This document shows, piece by piece, positions 44,429 to 52,882 of a stretch of 64,000 bases of DNA (positions are counted from its first letter, which is position 1; each line of letters starts with the position of its first letter). The stretch lies in contig JAIEMW010000004.1 in NCBI GenBank assembly GCA_019751815.1, positions 725,933 to 789,932 of the forward strand. The letters run 5' to 3'. The position numbers and the translations under genes were made by a program. This DNA is from Cyanobacteriota bacterium (GTDB lineage: Bacteria > Cyanobacteriota > Vampirovibrionia > Vampirovibrionales > Vampirovibrionaceae). The notes beneath the pieces are model-generated. The model had not been told where the DNA came from and did not search any database. It saw nothing but the letters and a program-made list of their open reading frames with translations.

Positions 44429-46405
44429 ATGATGAGACTCATCCCGCTAAAATTATCACAAGACGGCCAATTTGAAGTGGGCCTGCATACCGAATTGTCG
44501 GTGAGCCCTGGTCATATTTGGATGCTGCGCGGAGATGATGACAGTTTTCCCGTCTACGCAAAAGTACTGGCGATGGTACGGCTTAAAAAGTCCCATAAAT
44601 ACCGCGTTCGTTTACAGGCATTAAAAGGGGTTCCTCGTTTTTCTTTGAACCGGGCCGAATACTTGGATGAAACTGCTGTCCGCAGTGAACTGAGCGATTT
44701 ATTAAATCCGATAGAATGTCCCTGGCTGGTTCAAGGCAAATTAATGGGTGAATTAATGCACCTGGATACCCTCACCCTGATTCATGGTTCAGCCCACGGC
44801 AGCTCGATGGACATTCTGCAAGTGGGGCTCACCTCATTGATAGAGTCATTGCCGGAATCTCAGAAAGTACTGATTGTTGATCCTCACGGTGTCTTTCCTT
44901 TAGGAGAGCATGACAAGCATATGCGGCTTTCTATCCAGCAATTGGGGGTACACCGTTTCTTAGGACTCTTAGAACCCCTGCTGCCTTCGGGTTTGGTCAC
45001 TGAGGTTTTAAGCTTGCTGGGCTCGCGTATCCCAATGACACCTGATTTTATCCCCTTTCGTCATTTACTTCAGCACGACTTATATGAAGGAAATCCATCT
45101 CAGGCCGTCTTACTCCATTTGCTCCACCGGCTTTATGAGGATCAGTTATTTGCAGATCAACCAGAGCAAGTGGTTTCTGTTCAAAACTCGATGAAAGAAC
45201 TCACTCAAGGCGGGGCTCGTATTTTGTCTCTGGCGCATATTCCTGAGTATTGGCGGGCACCTGTTTACACACTGCTGCTAGAAGAGATATTGACGTGCGA
45301 CGATCCGATGGTATTCCCTGTATTACTCTCACCTGAAGTGTATGTGGATGATTTTAGGCGGCAAGTGATTCGTGCCGGAGAAAAAGGGCTGAACCTTTTG
45401 GTGGCAACCAGTGCCCATCCCCTACAAGCAGAAGTCACCTGGCTGTTCCAAGAATCGGATAACTCAGTGCAAGTCGCGCTGGATGGGTATCAAGGCGATC
45501 TTAAAATGGTTGTGGAAGGGGCGATGACCCTTGGTTTCCCCTTGACTTGCTACTTTAGAGAAGGTCCAGACGGGATTCAGCAAGAAGAGATTCAACAAGA
45601 TGAGATTCAGCAAGAAGAAAGCCAATACCAAGAGATTGAAAACTACCATGTCATGGCCCCCTTTGCTTCAGAAGGGGTGATGAGCCAAGCCCTCATGCCT
45701 GAGCTTGTTGTGCAAGACCCTCTAAAGCCTGAAGAAAATGCAACTTCAATCGAGCTGACCCCTTATCAGGACTTCTTCGATGAGGCGGAAGCCACGATGC
45801 CGCCTGAGCCTGGTCCTAGCACTGAGTTGCCAGAGATTCCGCCTTTGATAACACGCCCCCCTGACGGCTTTTCGGACAGTACAAGTATGAGACAAGCGGA
45901 TCTGGTTGATACTAGTTTTGATGAAGACGAGTTTGAATTTGACTTTGGAGAATTCGCCGAAGAAAGCCCCGAAGTTCCAGAAGAGCCTTTCATGCCTCAG
46001 CCTTTGATTGAAATGCCCTCTGAGTCGTTACAGGCACCCAGTATGGCGATGTCCGAGTTGTATCAGCCTATGGAAACGATGGCGGAAAGCATGGAATATA
46101 ACCCAGAACCAGAGAGGCCCGACATCTATCAACCTGAAGCCACGTCTGATGAGACCGGCTATCCGCAGATTCCTATAGAGAATTCTCCGGAAGAATTACC
46201 CCCTATCTATCCTGTGCTGGATGCTAGCTCAGGGTCCAAAAATCTTGGTTTTCAAGTGGGTGACCGGGTTATCCACGAAAAATACGGTGACGGTGTTGTC
46301 GAGCGCCTTCTGCCGATGGACGGGCGTCTGACCCTGAAGGTGCTGTTTACCTCAGTCGGTAAGCGCTTGATGGATGCTGATGCTCCCGGATTAAACCGCC
46401 AGTAA
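44429..46405 (+). CDS. degenerate HerA-like ATPase fold fused to UvrD/PcrA-type C-terminal tail
   Basis: About 658 residues from ATG 44429; GTG 44417 and TTG 44375 are alternative starts, and no ribosome binding site decides. Domains in order: a beta-rich N-terminus; a nucleotide-fold-like region with LTLIHGSAHGSSMDILQVGL, where the P-loop Lys is lost, and VLIVDPHGVF, the DPHG form of the HerA Walker B strand. Next come a three-fold IQQ[ED]E repeat, ~190 acidic Pro/Glu-rich residues, and finally VGDRVIHEKYGDGVVERLL with LKVLFTSVGKRLM. That last ~50-residue module matches the Tudor-like tail by which UvrD/PcrA helicases bind RNA polymerase. ATPase activity looks unlikely. Confidence 0.7.
   Translation: MMRLIPLKLSQDGQFEVGLHTELSVSPGHIWMLRGDDDSFPVYAKVLAMVRLKKSHKYRVRLQALKGVPRFSLNRAEYLDETAVRSELSDLLNPIECPWLVQGKLMGELMHLDTLTLIHGSAHGSSMDILQVGLTSLIESLPESQKVLIVDPHGVFPLGEHDKHMRLSIQQLGVHRFLGLLEPLLPSGLVTEVLSLLGSRIPMTPDFIPFRHLLQHDLYEGNPSQAVLLHLLHRLYEDQLFADQPEQVVSVQNSMKELTQGGARILSLAHIPEYWRAPVYTLLLEEILTCDDPMVFPVLLSPEVYVDDFRRQVIRAGEKGLNLLVATSAHPLQAEVTWLFQESDNSVQVALDGYQGDLKMVVEGAMTLGFPLTCYFREGPDGIQQEEIQQDEIQQEESQYQEIENYHVMAPFASEGVMSQALMPELVVQDPLKPEENATSIELTPYQDFFDEAEATMPPEPGPSTELPEIPPLITRPPDGFSDSTSMRQADLVDTSFDEDEFEFDFGEFAEESPEVPEEPFMPQPLIEMPSESLQAPSMAMSELYQPMETMAESMEYNPEPERPDIYQPEATSDETGYPQIPIENSPEELPPIYPVLDASSGSKNLGFQVGDRVIHEKYGDGVVERLLPMDGRLTLKVLFTSVGKRLMDADAPGLNRQ
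45575..45619 (+). repeat. three 15-bp coding repeats
   Basis: ATTCAGCAAGAAGAG and two near-identical copies follow each other, encoding IQQEE IQQDE IQQEE. They mark the junction between the globular N-terminal part and the acidic linker of the host gene, and may vary in number between strains. Confidence 0.85.
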
Positions 46406-46408
46406 ATA

Positions 46409-47155
46409 TTACTGAAGCGCTTGAAAAAAACGCTGTAAACACCAATATTTTGGTGTGTTGGGCGATAAACAAACAGCCAACTCAATCATTTTATCTGACT
46501 CTGGATGGTTATTCAGTGTATTGGCCAGTGTAAGTATGCTTTTTCGGTACATTAACTCAGTGGCAGCCTCATTTTGGCTGAGAGGGGAGCCGTTCAGAAA
46601 GAAGCCCTGTAATGCTTTATCAATCGCCGCTAGGGCCTTGTGTAAATGACCGGCTTCTAGAGATTGAAGGGCTGACTGATAGGACTCCATAAAGGGTCGG
46701 TCTTTAAGTGAAATGGCTCCAACCGGTTGCGTTCTGCGGTGAGCACGCTCGTCCAGTTCTTCATTACACAGTGCTTTTAGCTCTGAAAGACCTGGGTATT
46801 GCGGTGTTTTATCTTCTGCCCATTCAATCCACTTGAGTGACAGACGGGGCATATCTCGCAATAGAGAAAAACACGCTAGCTGCATAGCAATTTGGCTTTG
46901 CTGTTCCGGTAGAGGAGCCAAATCCAGGGCTTTTTGCAGGGCCGCACAAGTGCCAGAAAGGTCTCCTTTCTCCAAGGCCACTGCCGCTCGGTGTTGAAAA
47001 AAACCATAAGACGGGTCAATGCGGTCTGGATTTTCTCCATAGAGTGTTTCCAGCCAGCGATGAAGACCAGGATTTCTTTTTGGGCTGGAAATATGGCCAA
47101 AATGTAGACTGCCAAATTGGAGACTCTTGTGCCCCAAACGGTAAAAATTCATCAC
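46409..47155 (-). CDS. TPR-like repeat protein
   Basis: 248 residues of helical repeats. Recognisable TPR-type units include GFFQHRAAVALEKGDLSGTC with ALQKALDLAP, and YQSALQSLEAGHLHKALAAI with DKALQG. No signal peptide or membrane helix. Probably a protein-protein interaction scaffold in the cytoplasm; partners unknown. Its stop is 3 bases from the stop of the convergent HerA-like gene. Confidence 0.65.
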   Translation of the reverse strand: MMNFYRLGHKSLQFGSLHFGHISSPKRNPGLHRWLETLYGENPDRIDPSYGFFQHRAAVALEKGDLSGTCAALQKALDLAPLPEQQSQIAMQLACFSLLRDMPRLSLKWIEWAEDKTPQYPGLSELKALCNEELDERAHRRTQPVGAISLKDRPFMESYQSALQSLEAGHLHKALAAIDKALQGFFLNGSPLSQNEAATELMYRKSILTLANTLNNHPESDKMIELAVCLSPNTPKYWCLQRFFQALQ

Positions 47156-47316
47156 AAAAGACCCATCACAGATTATTTCCCCTCAAAAATGACTATGGAC
47201 ACTTTATCACAAGGGCTCACCATCGTTAACCATAAAATAGAAGCGATTGCCGAAACCCTGTGTGATCGAGATAATAAAGGACACGCTGAATAAGAATAGG
47301 ACTTGTGTGACTCGTT

Positions 47317-50238
47317 ATGACCGCTTCTCCTCAATCGACAAGCCCCCTCAACTACAAAGACACCCTCAATCTTCCTCAGACAGAGTTTAAAATGAAGGCC
47401 GGTGCTGCCACACGCGAGCCTGAAATTGAAACGTTCTGGGACGAGCAAGCCGTTTATCAACAGGCAATGGCTAATAATAGAAATAACCCTCGTTTTCTTT
47501 TGCACGACGGGCCGCCGTATCTCAGTTCTGACAAGATCCATATTGGTACGGCCCTTAACAAGATTTTAAAAGACATTGTGACTCGCTATAAAACACAACG
47601 AGGCTACTACTCACCCTATGTTCCTGGTTATGATGGACACGGACTCCCTATTGAAAATGCCGTGGTCAAGTCTATCAAAGGGGGACGGGATGCGGTTACT
47701 CCGGCAGAACTGCGCCATCAATGCCGAGAGTTCGCGCTGAAGAATTTAAAGGGCCAAGAAGCCAATTTTAAGCGTCTGGGTGTTTGGGGGCACTGGGAAA
47801 AACCCTATATCACCATTGATGGGACGTTTGAGGCCAGACAAATTGAGCTCTTTTGGACCATGTTCCAGGACGGTCATGTGTATAAGGGGCTGAAACCGGT
47901 TTACTGGTGTACCAGCTGCGAAACGGCCTTGGCTGATGCTGAAGTGGAGTACGGGGATCACACCAGTCCCAGTGTATACGTCGCGTTTACGCTCAACCCA
48001 GCCTCTCAGCATAAAGCCAGTGAGTTGTTTTCTCCTGGTGTAACGTTGCCTCCAATTGCCTTAGTTATCTGGACCACTACTCCTTGGACACTGCCGGCCA
48101 ATCTGGCACTGGCCGTCAATCCAGATCTGGAATATGTGCTGATTCAGCCCGAAGCGCAATCCAACTCTCAGCATTGCTTGGTGGTGGCAGCAGCGCTCTT
48201 GGAAGCCTTTGCCAGTGAAACCGGTCTGGCACGATTTAAAGAGTTGGGTCGTTGTCGCGGGGAACAACTGGCAGACTTGCGTGCCCAGCATCCTTTTATC
48301 GCAAGGGAATCTGTGGTCTTAACCGGGGATCATGTCACCACTGAAGCCGGTACCGGTGTGGTGCATACGGCACCCGGCCATGGGATGGAAGATTACCTCG
48401 TGTGCCAGGCTTACGACCGCGCCCATCCAGAAGCACCGCTTGGGATTTTGTCTCCATTAAACGCGAAAGGTGTGTTTACAGCCTCAGAAAATCTTGAATC
48501 CCGGCTGATAGGACAACCCCACTTCAAGGCTAACGCTGTGGTGATTGAGATTCTCCGCGAGAATCACGCCTTATTGGCCGAAAAATCCATTCAGCACAGT
48601 TATCCACACTGCTGGCGGTGTCATCATCCGGTGATTTACCGGGCAACAGACCAGTGGTTTATTGGAATTGAGCGGATTCGAGCAGAGGCGCTTTCTGCGA
48701 TTTCAGGTGTTGATTGGGTCCCTGCCCGAGGTGAAGCACGAATCACCAGTATGGTAGAGGGACGTGGAGACTGGTGTATCAGTCGTCAGCGAGTCTGGGG
48801 TGTGCCTATTCCCGTTTTTTACCGCCGAGATACCCGAGAAGTGGTGATCAATCAGGCAATTATCTCGCACCTGTCCGCACTGTTTGCAAAGTATACCTCG
48901 GATATCTGGTGGTCCTGGTCTCCAGAAAAACTATTGGAGGGCCTCCCAACAGCAGAAATTGGGACTGCACCTGAAAATCTTATTCCTGAGATGGACATTA
49001 TGGATGTTTGGTTTGACAGTGGGGTGACCCACACCGCCGTGGTGCAAGCCAGACGTGATGAGTTGGGAGAACTTCCAGTCGAACTGTATCTGGAAGGCTC
49101 CGATCAGCACCGCGGTTGGTTCCAATCCGCACTGTTAACCAGTGTGATGGTGAACGGAAAGGCGCCCTACAAAACGGTGGTGACTCATGGCTTTGTTCTG
49201 GATCAAGACGGCCGCAAGATGAGCAAAAGCCTGGGGAATTTTGTGGAACCCCAAAGTATTATTCAAGAATACGGGGCAGATGTTCTCCGCTTATGGGTGG
49301 CCAGTGTCGATTACGGCAATGATGTCCGGATTGGCAAGGCCATTATTGCCCAACTGGTAGAAGTTTATAAAAAAATCCGTAATACGGTGCGCTATTTGAT
49401 GGGGAATCTCTACGATTTTGACCCCAAAGCTGACAGTGTTGCCTACGAGGAGCTTACCCCACTGGATCAGTATATTCTTCACCGGTTTTCTGTGGTGATA
49501 GATACCCTCACAGAGGCGTTTGATGCCTATGAATTCTATCGATATTATCAAGTCCTGCAAAACTTCTGCGTGGTAGAGCTTTCGAGCCTCTACTTTGATG
49601 TGGCCAAGGATATTTTGTACACCCACAGGCGTGATAGCAAGACCCGTCGACAGGTTCAAACAGTACTTTATGTCCTGCTGAGTCACTTGGTACCACTGCT
49701 AGTGCCTGTAACTCCCCATTTGGCTGAGGATATCTGGCTGAATTTACCAGAAAAACACCGTTGGACAGAATTCACCAGTGCCATGTTGCTGCCGTGGCCA
49801 AAAATTCCTGATGCTTATCGAAATACACCACTGGCAGGGTCTATGGGCAAGCTTTTGGCCGTGAAGGAAGCCGTGAATGTTTCTCTGGAGGCTTTCCGCG
49901 TTCAGGATCAGGCGATTAAATCTTCTCTAGAGGCGGCTGTGGTGTTTGAGTCTTCTTTGCAGGACGAATTGCTCGGTAACGGGATGACCGAAAAGACGTT
50001 GGCACAATTGTTGATGGTCTCTTCTGTTGCTTGGGCGCCTGGTGTGTCAGAAACGGGTGCATCGCGTCCTGTGGTGGACGGGCACAACAGTCAAAAACCC
50101 TTGGGATGGGTGACTCAGGCCTCTGGCGGCAAGTGTGAGCGCTGTTGGAAATACACGGCAGAAGTGGGGACCGCCGAAGTGGAGACCTCGGATCAGCATC
50201 CCACGCTGTGTGCGGACTGTCATCACGCGGTTAATTAG
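47317..50238 (+). CDS. ileS: isoleucyl-tRNA synthetase
   Basis: 973-residue class I synthetase. The HIGH motif is in DGPPYLSSDKIHIGTALNKI, the editing domain has the VIWTTTPWTLPANLALAV and GTGVVHTAPGHGMEDY motifs, and the KMSKS loop is DGRKMSKSLGN. The C-terminal zinc finger has GKCERCWKYTAEVG and a CADC pair. Domain order and length match the bacterial type of IleS that carries the C-terminal zinc motif. No T-box-like leader was recognised in the 160 bases upstream. Confidence 0.97.
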   Translation: MTASPQSTSPLNYKDTLNLPQTEFKMKAGAATREPEIETFWDEQAVYQQAMANNRNNPRFLLHDGPPYLSSDKIHIGTALNKILKDIVTRYKTQRGYYSPYVPGYDGHGLPIENAVVKSIKGGRDAVTPAELRHQCREFALKNLKGQEANFKRLGVWGHWEKPYITIDGTFEARQIELFWTMFQDGHVYKGLKPVYWCTSCETALADAEVEYGDHTSPSVYVAFTLNPASQHKASELFSPGVTLPPIALVIWTTTPWTLPANLALAVNPDLEYVLIQPEAQSNSQHCLVVAAALLEAFASETGLARFKELGRCRGEQLADLRAQHPFIARESVVLTGDHVTTEAGTGVVHTAPGHGMEDYLVCQAYDRAHPEAPLGILSPLNAKGVFTASENLESRLIGQPHFKANAVVIEILRENHALLAEKSIQHSYPHCWRCHHPVIYRATDQWFIGIERIRAEALSAISGVDWVPARGEARITSMVEGRGDWCISRQRVWGVPIPVFYRRDTREVVINQAIISHLSALFAKYTSDIWWSWSPEKLLEGLPTAEIGTAPENLIPEMDIMDVWFDSGVTHTAVVQARRDELGELPVELYLEGSDQHRGWFQSALLTSVMVNGKAPYKTVVTHGFVLDQDGRKMSKSLGNFVEPQSIIQEYGADVLRLWVASVDYGNDVRIGKAIIAQLVEVYKKIRNTVRYLMGNLYDFDPKADSVAYEELTPLDQYILHRFSVVIDTLTEAFDAYEFYRYYQVLQNFCVVELSSLYFDVAKDILYTHRRDSKTRRQVQTVLYVLLSHLVPLLVPVTPHLAEDIWLNLPEKHRWTEFTSAMLLPWPKIPDAYRNTPLAGSMGKLLAVKEAVNVSLEAFRVQDQAIKSSLEAAVVFESSLQDELLGNGMTEKTLAQLLMVSSVAWAPGVSETGASRPVVDGHNSQKPLGWVTQASGGKCERCWKYTAEVGTAEVETSDQHPTLCADCHHAVN

Positions 50239-50287
50239 TTCTCTGTTTTTCAGATAGGGGACCCCTTTAAATGAAGTATGTTTATCT

Positions 50288-50320
50288 AGACATGTCTGCG
50301 GTAAAATGGCCCCACATGTG
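50288..50320 (+). promoter_or_regulatory. two ACATGT-centred palindromes upstream of the bufferin-like operon
   Basis: AGACATGTCT (50288-50297, perfect 10-bp palindrome) and CACATGTG (50313-50320, perfect 8-bp palindrome) have centres 24 bases apart. A possible -10, TAAAAT (50302-50307), lies between them. Paired palindromes around a promoter suggest an operator for a dimeric regulator. The regulator is not in the window. Confidence 0.35.
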
Positions 50321-50336
50321 TTGGTGAGACATTTAC

Positions 50337-50468
50337 ATGATTGATTCGGAACAGTTTGTTTTCTTCGGAGTCTATGCAACTGAACTGAATCAGATTGTAC
50401 TGGTCTTGACCGCCATGTCGGGGTGGTATCAATTGAGGCAGTCACCCTGTAAAACCCTTAATTATTAA
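50337..50468 (+). CDS. possible 43-residue leader ORF before the bufferin-like gene
   Basis: ATG at 50337 with GGTGAG 8 bases upstream. It starts MIDSEQFVFFGVYATELNQI, continues hydrophobic (VLVLTAMSGW) and ends at TAA 50468, 23 bases before the peptide gene. It has no clear signal peptide. It could be a real small peptide, a leader ORF or chance. The rest of the 253-bp gap holds the palindromes described at 50288. Confidence 0.3.
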   Translation: MIDSEQFVFFGVYATELNQIVLVLTAMSGWYQLRQSPCKTLNY

Positions 50469-50491
50469 TGAAATTGGAGAAATAAACTCTC

Positions 50492-50809
50492 ATGAAATAC
50501 ACCAAAATGTTATCTACTCTTGCTATCACTGTTGGTCTTTCTGCTGGTCTTCAAGCTGCTCAAGCCGCTTCTGTCGACAATGGTTTGTTCCAATTGTCCG
50601 AAGTGTCCAACAACGGTGCTTTGATTGCCGAAGGCAAAGATCATAAATGTGGTAAAGACCATAAATGTGGCAAAGAAAAAGGCCATAAATGTGGCAAAGA
50701 CCACAAATGTGGCAAAGAAAAAGGCGACCACAAATGTGGTAAAGACCACAAAGACGGTGCTGACAAATGTGGCGCCGACATGTGCGGTTCTGAAAAAAAA
50801 GCCAACTAA
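50492..50809 (+). CDS. bufA: bufferin/HvfA-like RiPP precursor with HKCG repeats
   Basis: 105 residues. A Sec signal peptide (1-26, MKYTKMLSTLAITVGLSAGL, cleavage near AQAA-S) is followed by a leader-like stretch FQLSEVSNNGALIAEGK that resembles the F-x-x-x-E-L-S-x-G-Y/A-x-x-A-E-G-K part of HvfA/bufferin precursors. The C-terminal half is a metal-ligand-rich core with seven Cys (53, 59, 67, 73, 82, 93, 98) and six His, mostly as HKCGK[D/E]. In known systems an MNIO enzyme with a DUF2063 partner converts the Cys of such repeats into metal-binding heterocycles; both partners follow immediately. A strong hairpin lies just after the stop. Likely periplasmic metal scavenger; the metal (copper is the usual ligand) is inferred. 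Confidence 0.8.
   Translation: MKYTKMLSTLAITVGLSAGLQAAQAASVDNGLFQLSEVSNNGALIAEGKDHKCGKDHKCGKEKGHKCGKDHKCGKEKGDHKCGKDHKDGADKCGADMCGSEKKAN
50642..50728 (+). repeat. tandem 42-bp repeat in the precursor core
   Basis: The 14-residue unit HKCGKDHKCGKEKG is encoded at 50642-50683 and again at 50684-50725, with an added Asp codon. A partial third unit starts at 50729. The copies differ only at silent positions, indicating recent tandem duplication of the core peptide. Confidence 0.92.
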
Positions 50810-50813
50810 TTAA

Positions 50814-50833
50814 AGCGGGAAGCAGTTCCCGCT
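50814..50833 (+). promoter_or_regulatory. intergenic hairpin between precursor and MNIO genes
   Basis: AGCGGGAA (50814-50821) pairs perfectly with TTCCCGCT (50826-50833) around a GCAG tetraloop, 5 bases after the precursor stop. No T-run follows, so it looks like a 3'-end stabiliser or partial terminator. It would make peptide mRNA more abundant than enzyme mRNA, as is common in RiPP operons. Confidence 0.7.
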
Positions 50834-50871
50834 GATTTAGTACTTGAGAAATAATAGGGCGTCTTTCGCAA

Positions 50872-51783
50872 ATGAAACCCAAGTCATCCCAACCAAAAGA
50901 GGATCTCCCTGGTTTTTCCAGAGCCCCTTCTTTGGTGGGTTGCCCCACACTGGGTGTCGGTTTCGGCTTAAGACGTCCTTTATTTCAAGAAACCATGGCG
51001 CACACTCAGCTGATAGACTGGTTAGAGATTACGCCAGAAAACTATATGGGCAAGGGAGGCAAAGCGCTTCGTCAGCTAGAAGAGGCGATGTCTCGTTTTC
51101 CCTTGGTCAGTCATGGGGTTAGCTTGTCTATAGGCAGTACAGATCCTTGGGACGAGCAGTATCTTTCTCAGCTAGAGAGATTATTTGAGCATGTAAATCC
51201 ACCGTGGTTTAGTGACCATCTGTGCTTTAGTGGCATTAACTGGAATTATTTCAACGATTTGATTCCCTTGTTGCGCACACCTGATGTGGTGAACCACGTT
51301 GTAGACCGTATTTGCTTTCTACAAGACCGCTTTCAGCGCCCAGTATTGATTGAAAACGCCTCTTTTTACCTGGAATACCCAGAAAATAAGCTCAGTGACA
51401 GCGAATTTCATGCCCAAATATTAGAAAAAGCCGATTGTGGGCTTTTGCTAGATGTGAATAATGTCTTTGTGAATAGTCAAAATCACGGCTTTGACCCCAT
51501 TGCTTACTTAAACGACCTGCCTTTGAACCGGGTGGTGCAAATCCATACGGCCGGGCATCACATATACCCCGAAGGTCGGATTGACACACACGGCAACCCT
51601 GTGTGCGCTGAAGTGTGGGATTTATTAGACTATACCCTGAGTGTCACCCGTCCCTGTGGGGTGATGCTAGAGCGGGATTTATATATCCCAGAATTTGATG
51701 AGCTCCGGCCAGAATTGGAGAAGATTCGCACTCTGTGGGAGAAGCATTACGCTACAGAACAAAAGGCTTTGGTGAGCCGATGA
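50872..51783 (+). CDS. bufB: DUF692 multinuclear non-heme iron oxidase (MNIO)
   Basis: 303-residue TIM-barrel enzyme of the MNIO family, which uses two or three iron ions and oxygen to modify Cys (or other residues) of peptide precursors. The metal-site motifs are all kept: SHGVSLSIGS near residue 80, FSDHLCFSG near 116, VLIENAS near 160, LLLDVNNVFVN near 194, VQIHTAGHH near 223, DTHGNPV near 238 and VMLERD near 264. An N-terminal ~25-residue extension precedes GVGFGLRRPLF, where most members begin. It lies 62 bases after the precursor and overlaps the partner gene as ATGA, so it should act on the peptide encoded at 50492. Confidence 0.93.
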   Translation: MKPKSSQPKEDLPGFSRAPSLVGCPTLGVGFGLRRPLFQETMAHTQLIDWLEITPENYMGKGGKALRQLEEAMSRFPLVSHGVSLSIGSTDPWDEQYLSQLERLFEHVNPPWFSDHLCFSGINWNYFNDLIPLLRTPDVVNHVVDRICFLQDRFQRPVLIENASFYLEYPENKLSDSEFHAQILEKADCGLLLDVNNVFVNSQNHGFDPIAYLNDLPLNRVVQIHTAGHHIYPEGRIDTHGNPVCAEVWDLLDYTLSVTRPCGVMLERDLYIPEFDELRPELEKIRTLWEKHYATEQKALVSR

Positions 51784-52778
51784 GCCCTGTAAAGACTGAA
51801 CAAATCCCTGTTTTGCCTTTGGAACAGCATCAACGCATTCTTGGCGAGCTGCTTTTAGAACGCGGTGGTGAGGATGTTTTAACCACAGAGACCAACTGGC
51901 AGGCCTATTGTCAGCGGCAATCTCCTGAGATTCAATCGATATTAACAGGCTATGACAGAGAGCGCTTAAAGCTCTACGAAGAGCTGATTCTCAACAGTGT
52001 CCAAGACACGATGGAGGGGATGTTTCCCTACACCCAAAAATTGTTGGGTTCGGCCTGGTTTGCCCTGGCGGAAAAATACCGTCGGGATTATCCCAACCCC
52101 TCCTTTCAGTTGTTTCGCGCAGTGGCTGAATTTCCTCGTTTTTTGCAGACCCCCGATCGCTTACCAGAGTCACTCAAGCCTATCTGGGAGCAATGCCCGT
52201 ATCTCAGTGAACTGGCTCGTTATGAGTGGCTGGAAGTGGATGTGTTAAACGCACCAGATCCGGTTGTTCCACTTCATACTGAGCCTGGTGTCCCCTCCAG
52301 TACCGAAAATTTTGGGGCCTGGGCACCGGTATGGAATCCCGTGATGCATTTTGCCCGTTTTAAATACCCTATTTTATCTATTATTGAACAGCTAGAGCTG
52401 GATACAGAGACATGTGATGAAAACGGACATGGGCTTGTTACTGCGTCAGGTATTAAAGCCGAAGATATCGATTATGAGACAAAGCAGCCGATTGAGGTCC
52501 TGATTTATCGAGACCCTGAGTCTGAACAGGCCCGGTTTTTTCAGCTCAATCCCATGACAGCAGCCCTTGTGGGTATTTGGCTAACCCCTAATGAAACACT
52601 AGAAAGCAAAGCTCTAGAAAAGTATCCCAGCTATCTCTCTGGGCTTCTTGCGTTGAAGCAGACTCACTTGCAGCTTGCCTCTATTCCTCAAGAAACACTG
52701 TTAACTGAAGCCCAACGGTTCTTTCAGCAGTGTATTCAAGAACACATTTTGGTCGGATCCCGTCCGGTGGGAGTGTGA
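51780..52778 (+). CDS. bufC: DUF2063 family RiPP partner protein (BufC/HvfC-like)
   Basis: 332 residues from ATG 51780, which overlaps the MNIO stop by four bases; translation is coupled. The N-terminal domain (about 30-130) has RLKLYEELILNSVQDTMEGM, FPYTQKLLGSAWFALAEKY and PSFQLFRAVAEFPRFLQ, the typical DUF2063 DNA-binding-like helical region. A C-terminal domain with NPVMHFARFKYPILSIIEQ and VLIYRDPESEQARFFQLNP follows, as in HvfC. Such proteins bind the precursor leader and present it to the MNIO. About 100 AT-rich bases without a recognisable feature separate it from the YceI gene. Confidence 0.88.
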   Translation: MSPVKTEQIPVLPLEQHQRILGELLLERGGEDVLTTETNWQAYCQRQSPEIQSILTGYDRERLKLYEELILNSVQDTMEGMFPYTQKLLGSAWFALAEKYRRDYPNPSFQLFRAVAEFPRFLQTPDRLPESLKPIWEQCPYLSELARYEWLEVDVLNAPDPVVPLHTEPGVPSSTENFGAWAPVWNPVMHFARFKYPILSIIEQLELDTETCDENGHGLVTASGIKAEDIDYETKQPIEVLIYRDPESEQARFFQLNPMTAALVGIWLTPNETLESKALEKYPSYLSGLLALKQTHLQLASIPQETLLTEAQRFFQQCIQEHILVGSRPVGV

Positions 52779-52882
52779 CCAGTCAATAGTTCTTTCAATT
52801 TTTCTTTCTTTTTAATTTTTCCTGGTGTTGTTTGTTGTTGTTCACTTAATTCGTTTAAATTTAAATAGGAGTCCATACTACT

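Noticed and set aside
50510-50749. Minus-strand Phe/Thr/Ala-rich frame opposite the precursor peptide
   Set aside because: It is the complement of the Lys/Cys/His repeat; the repeat alone keeps the antisense frame open.
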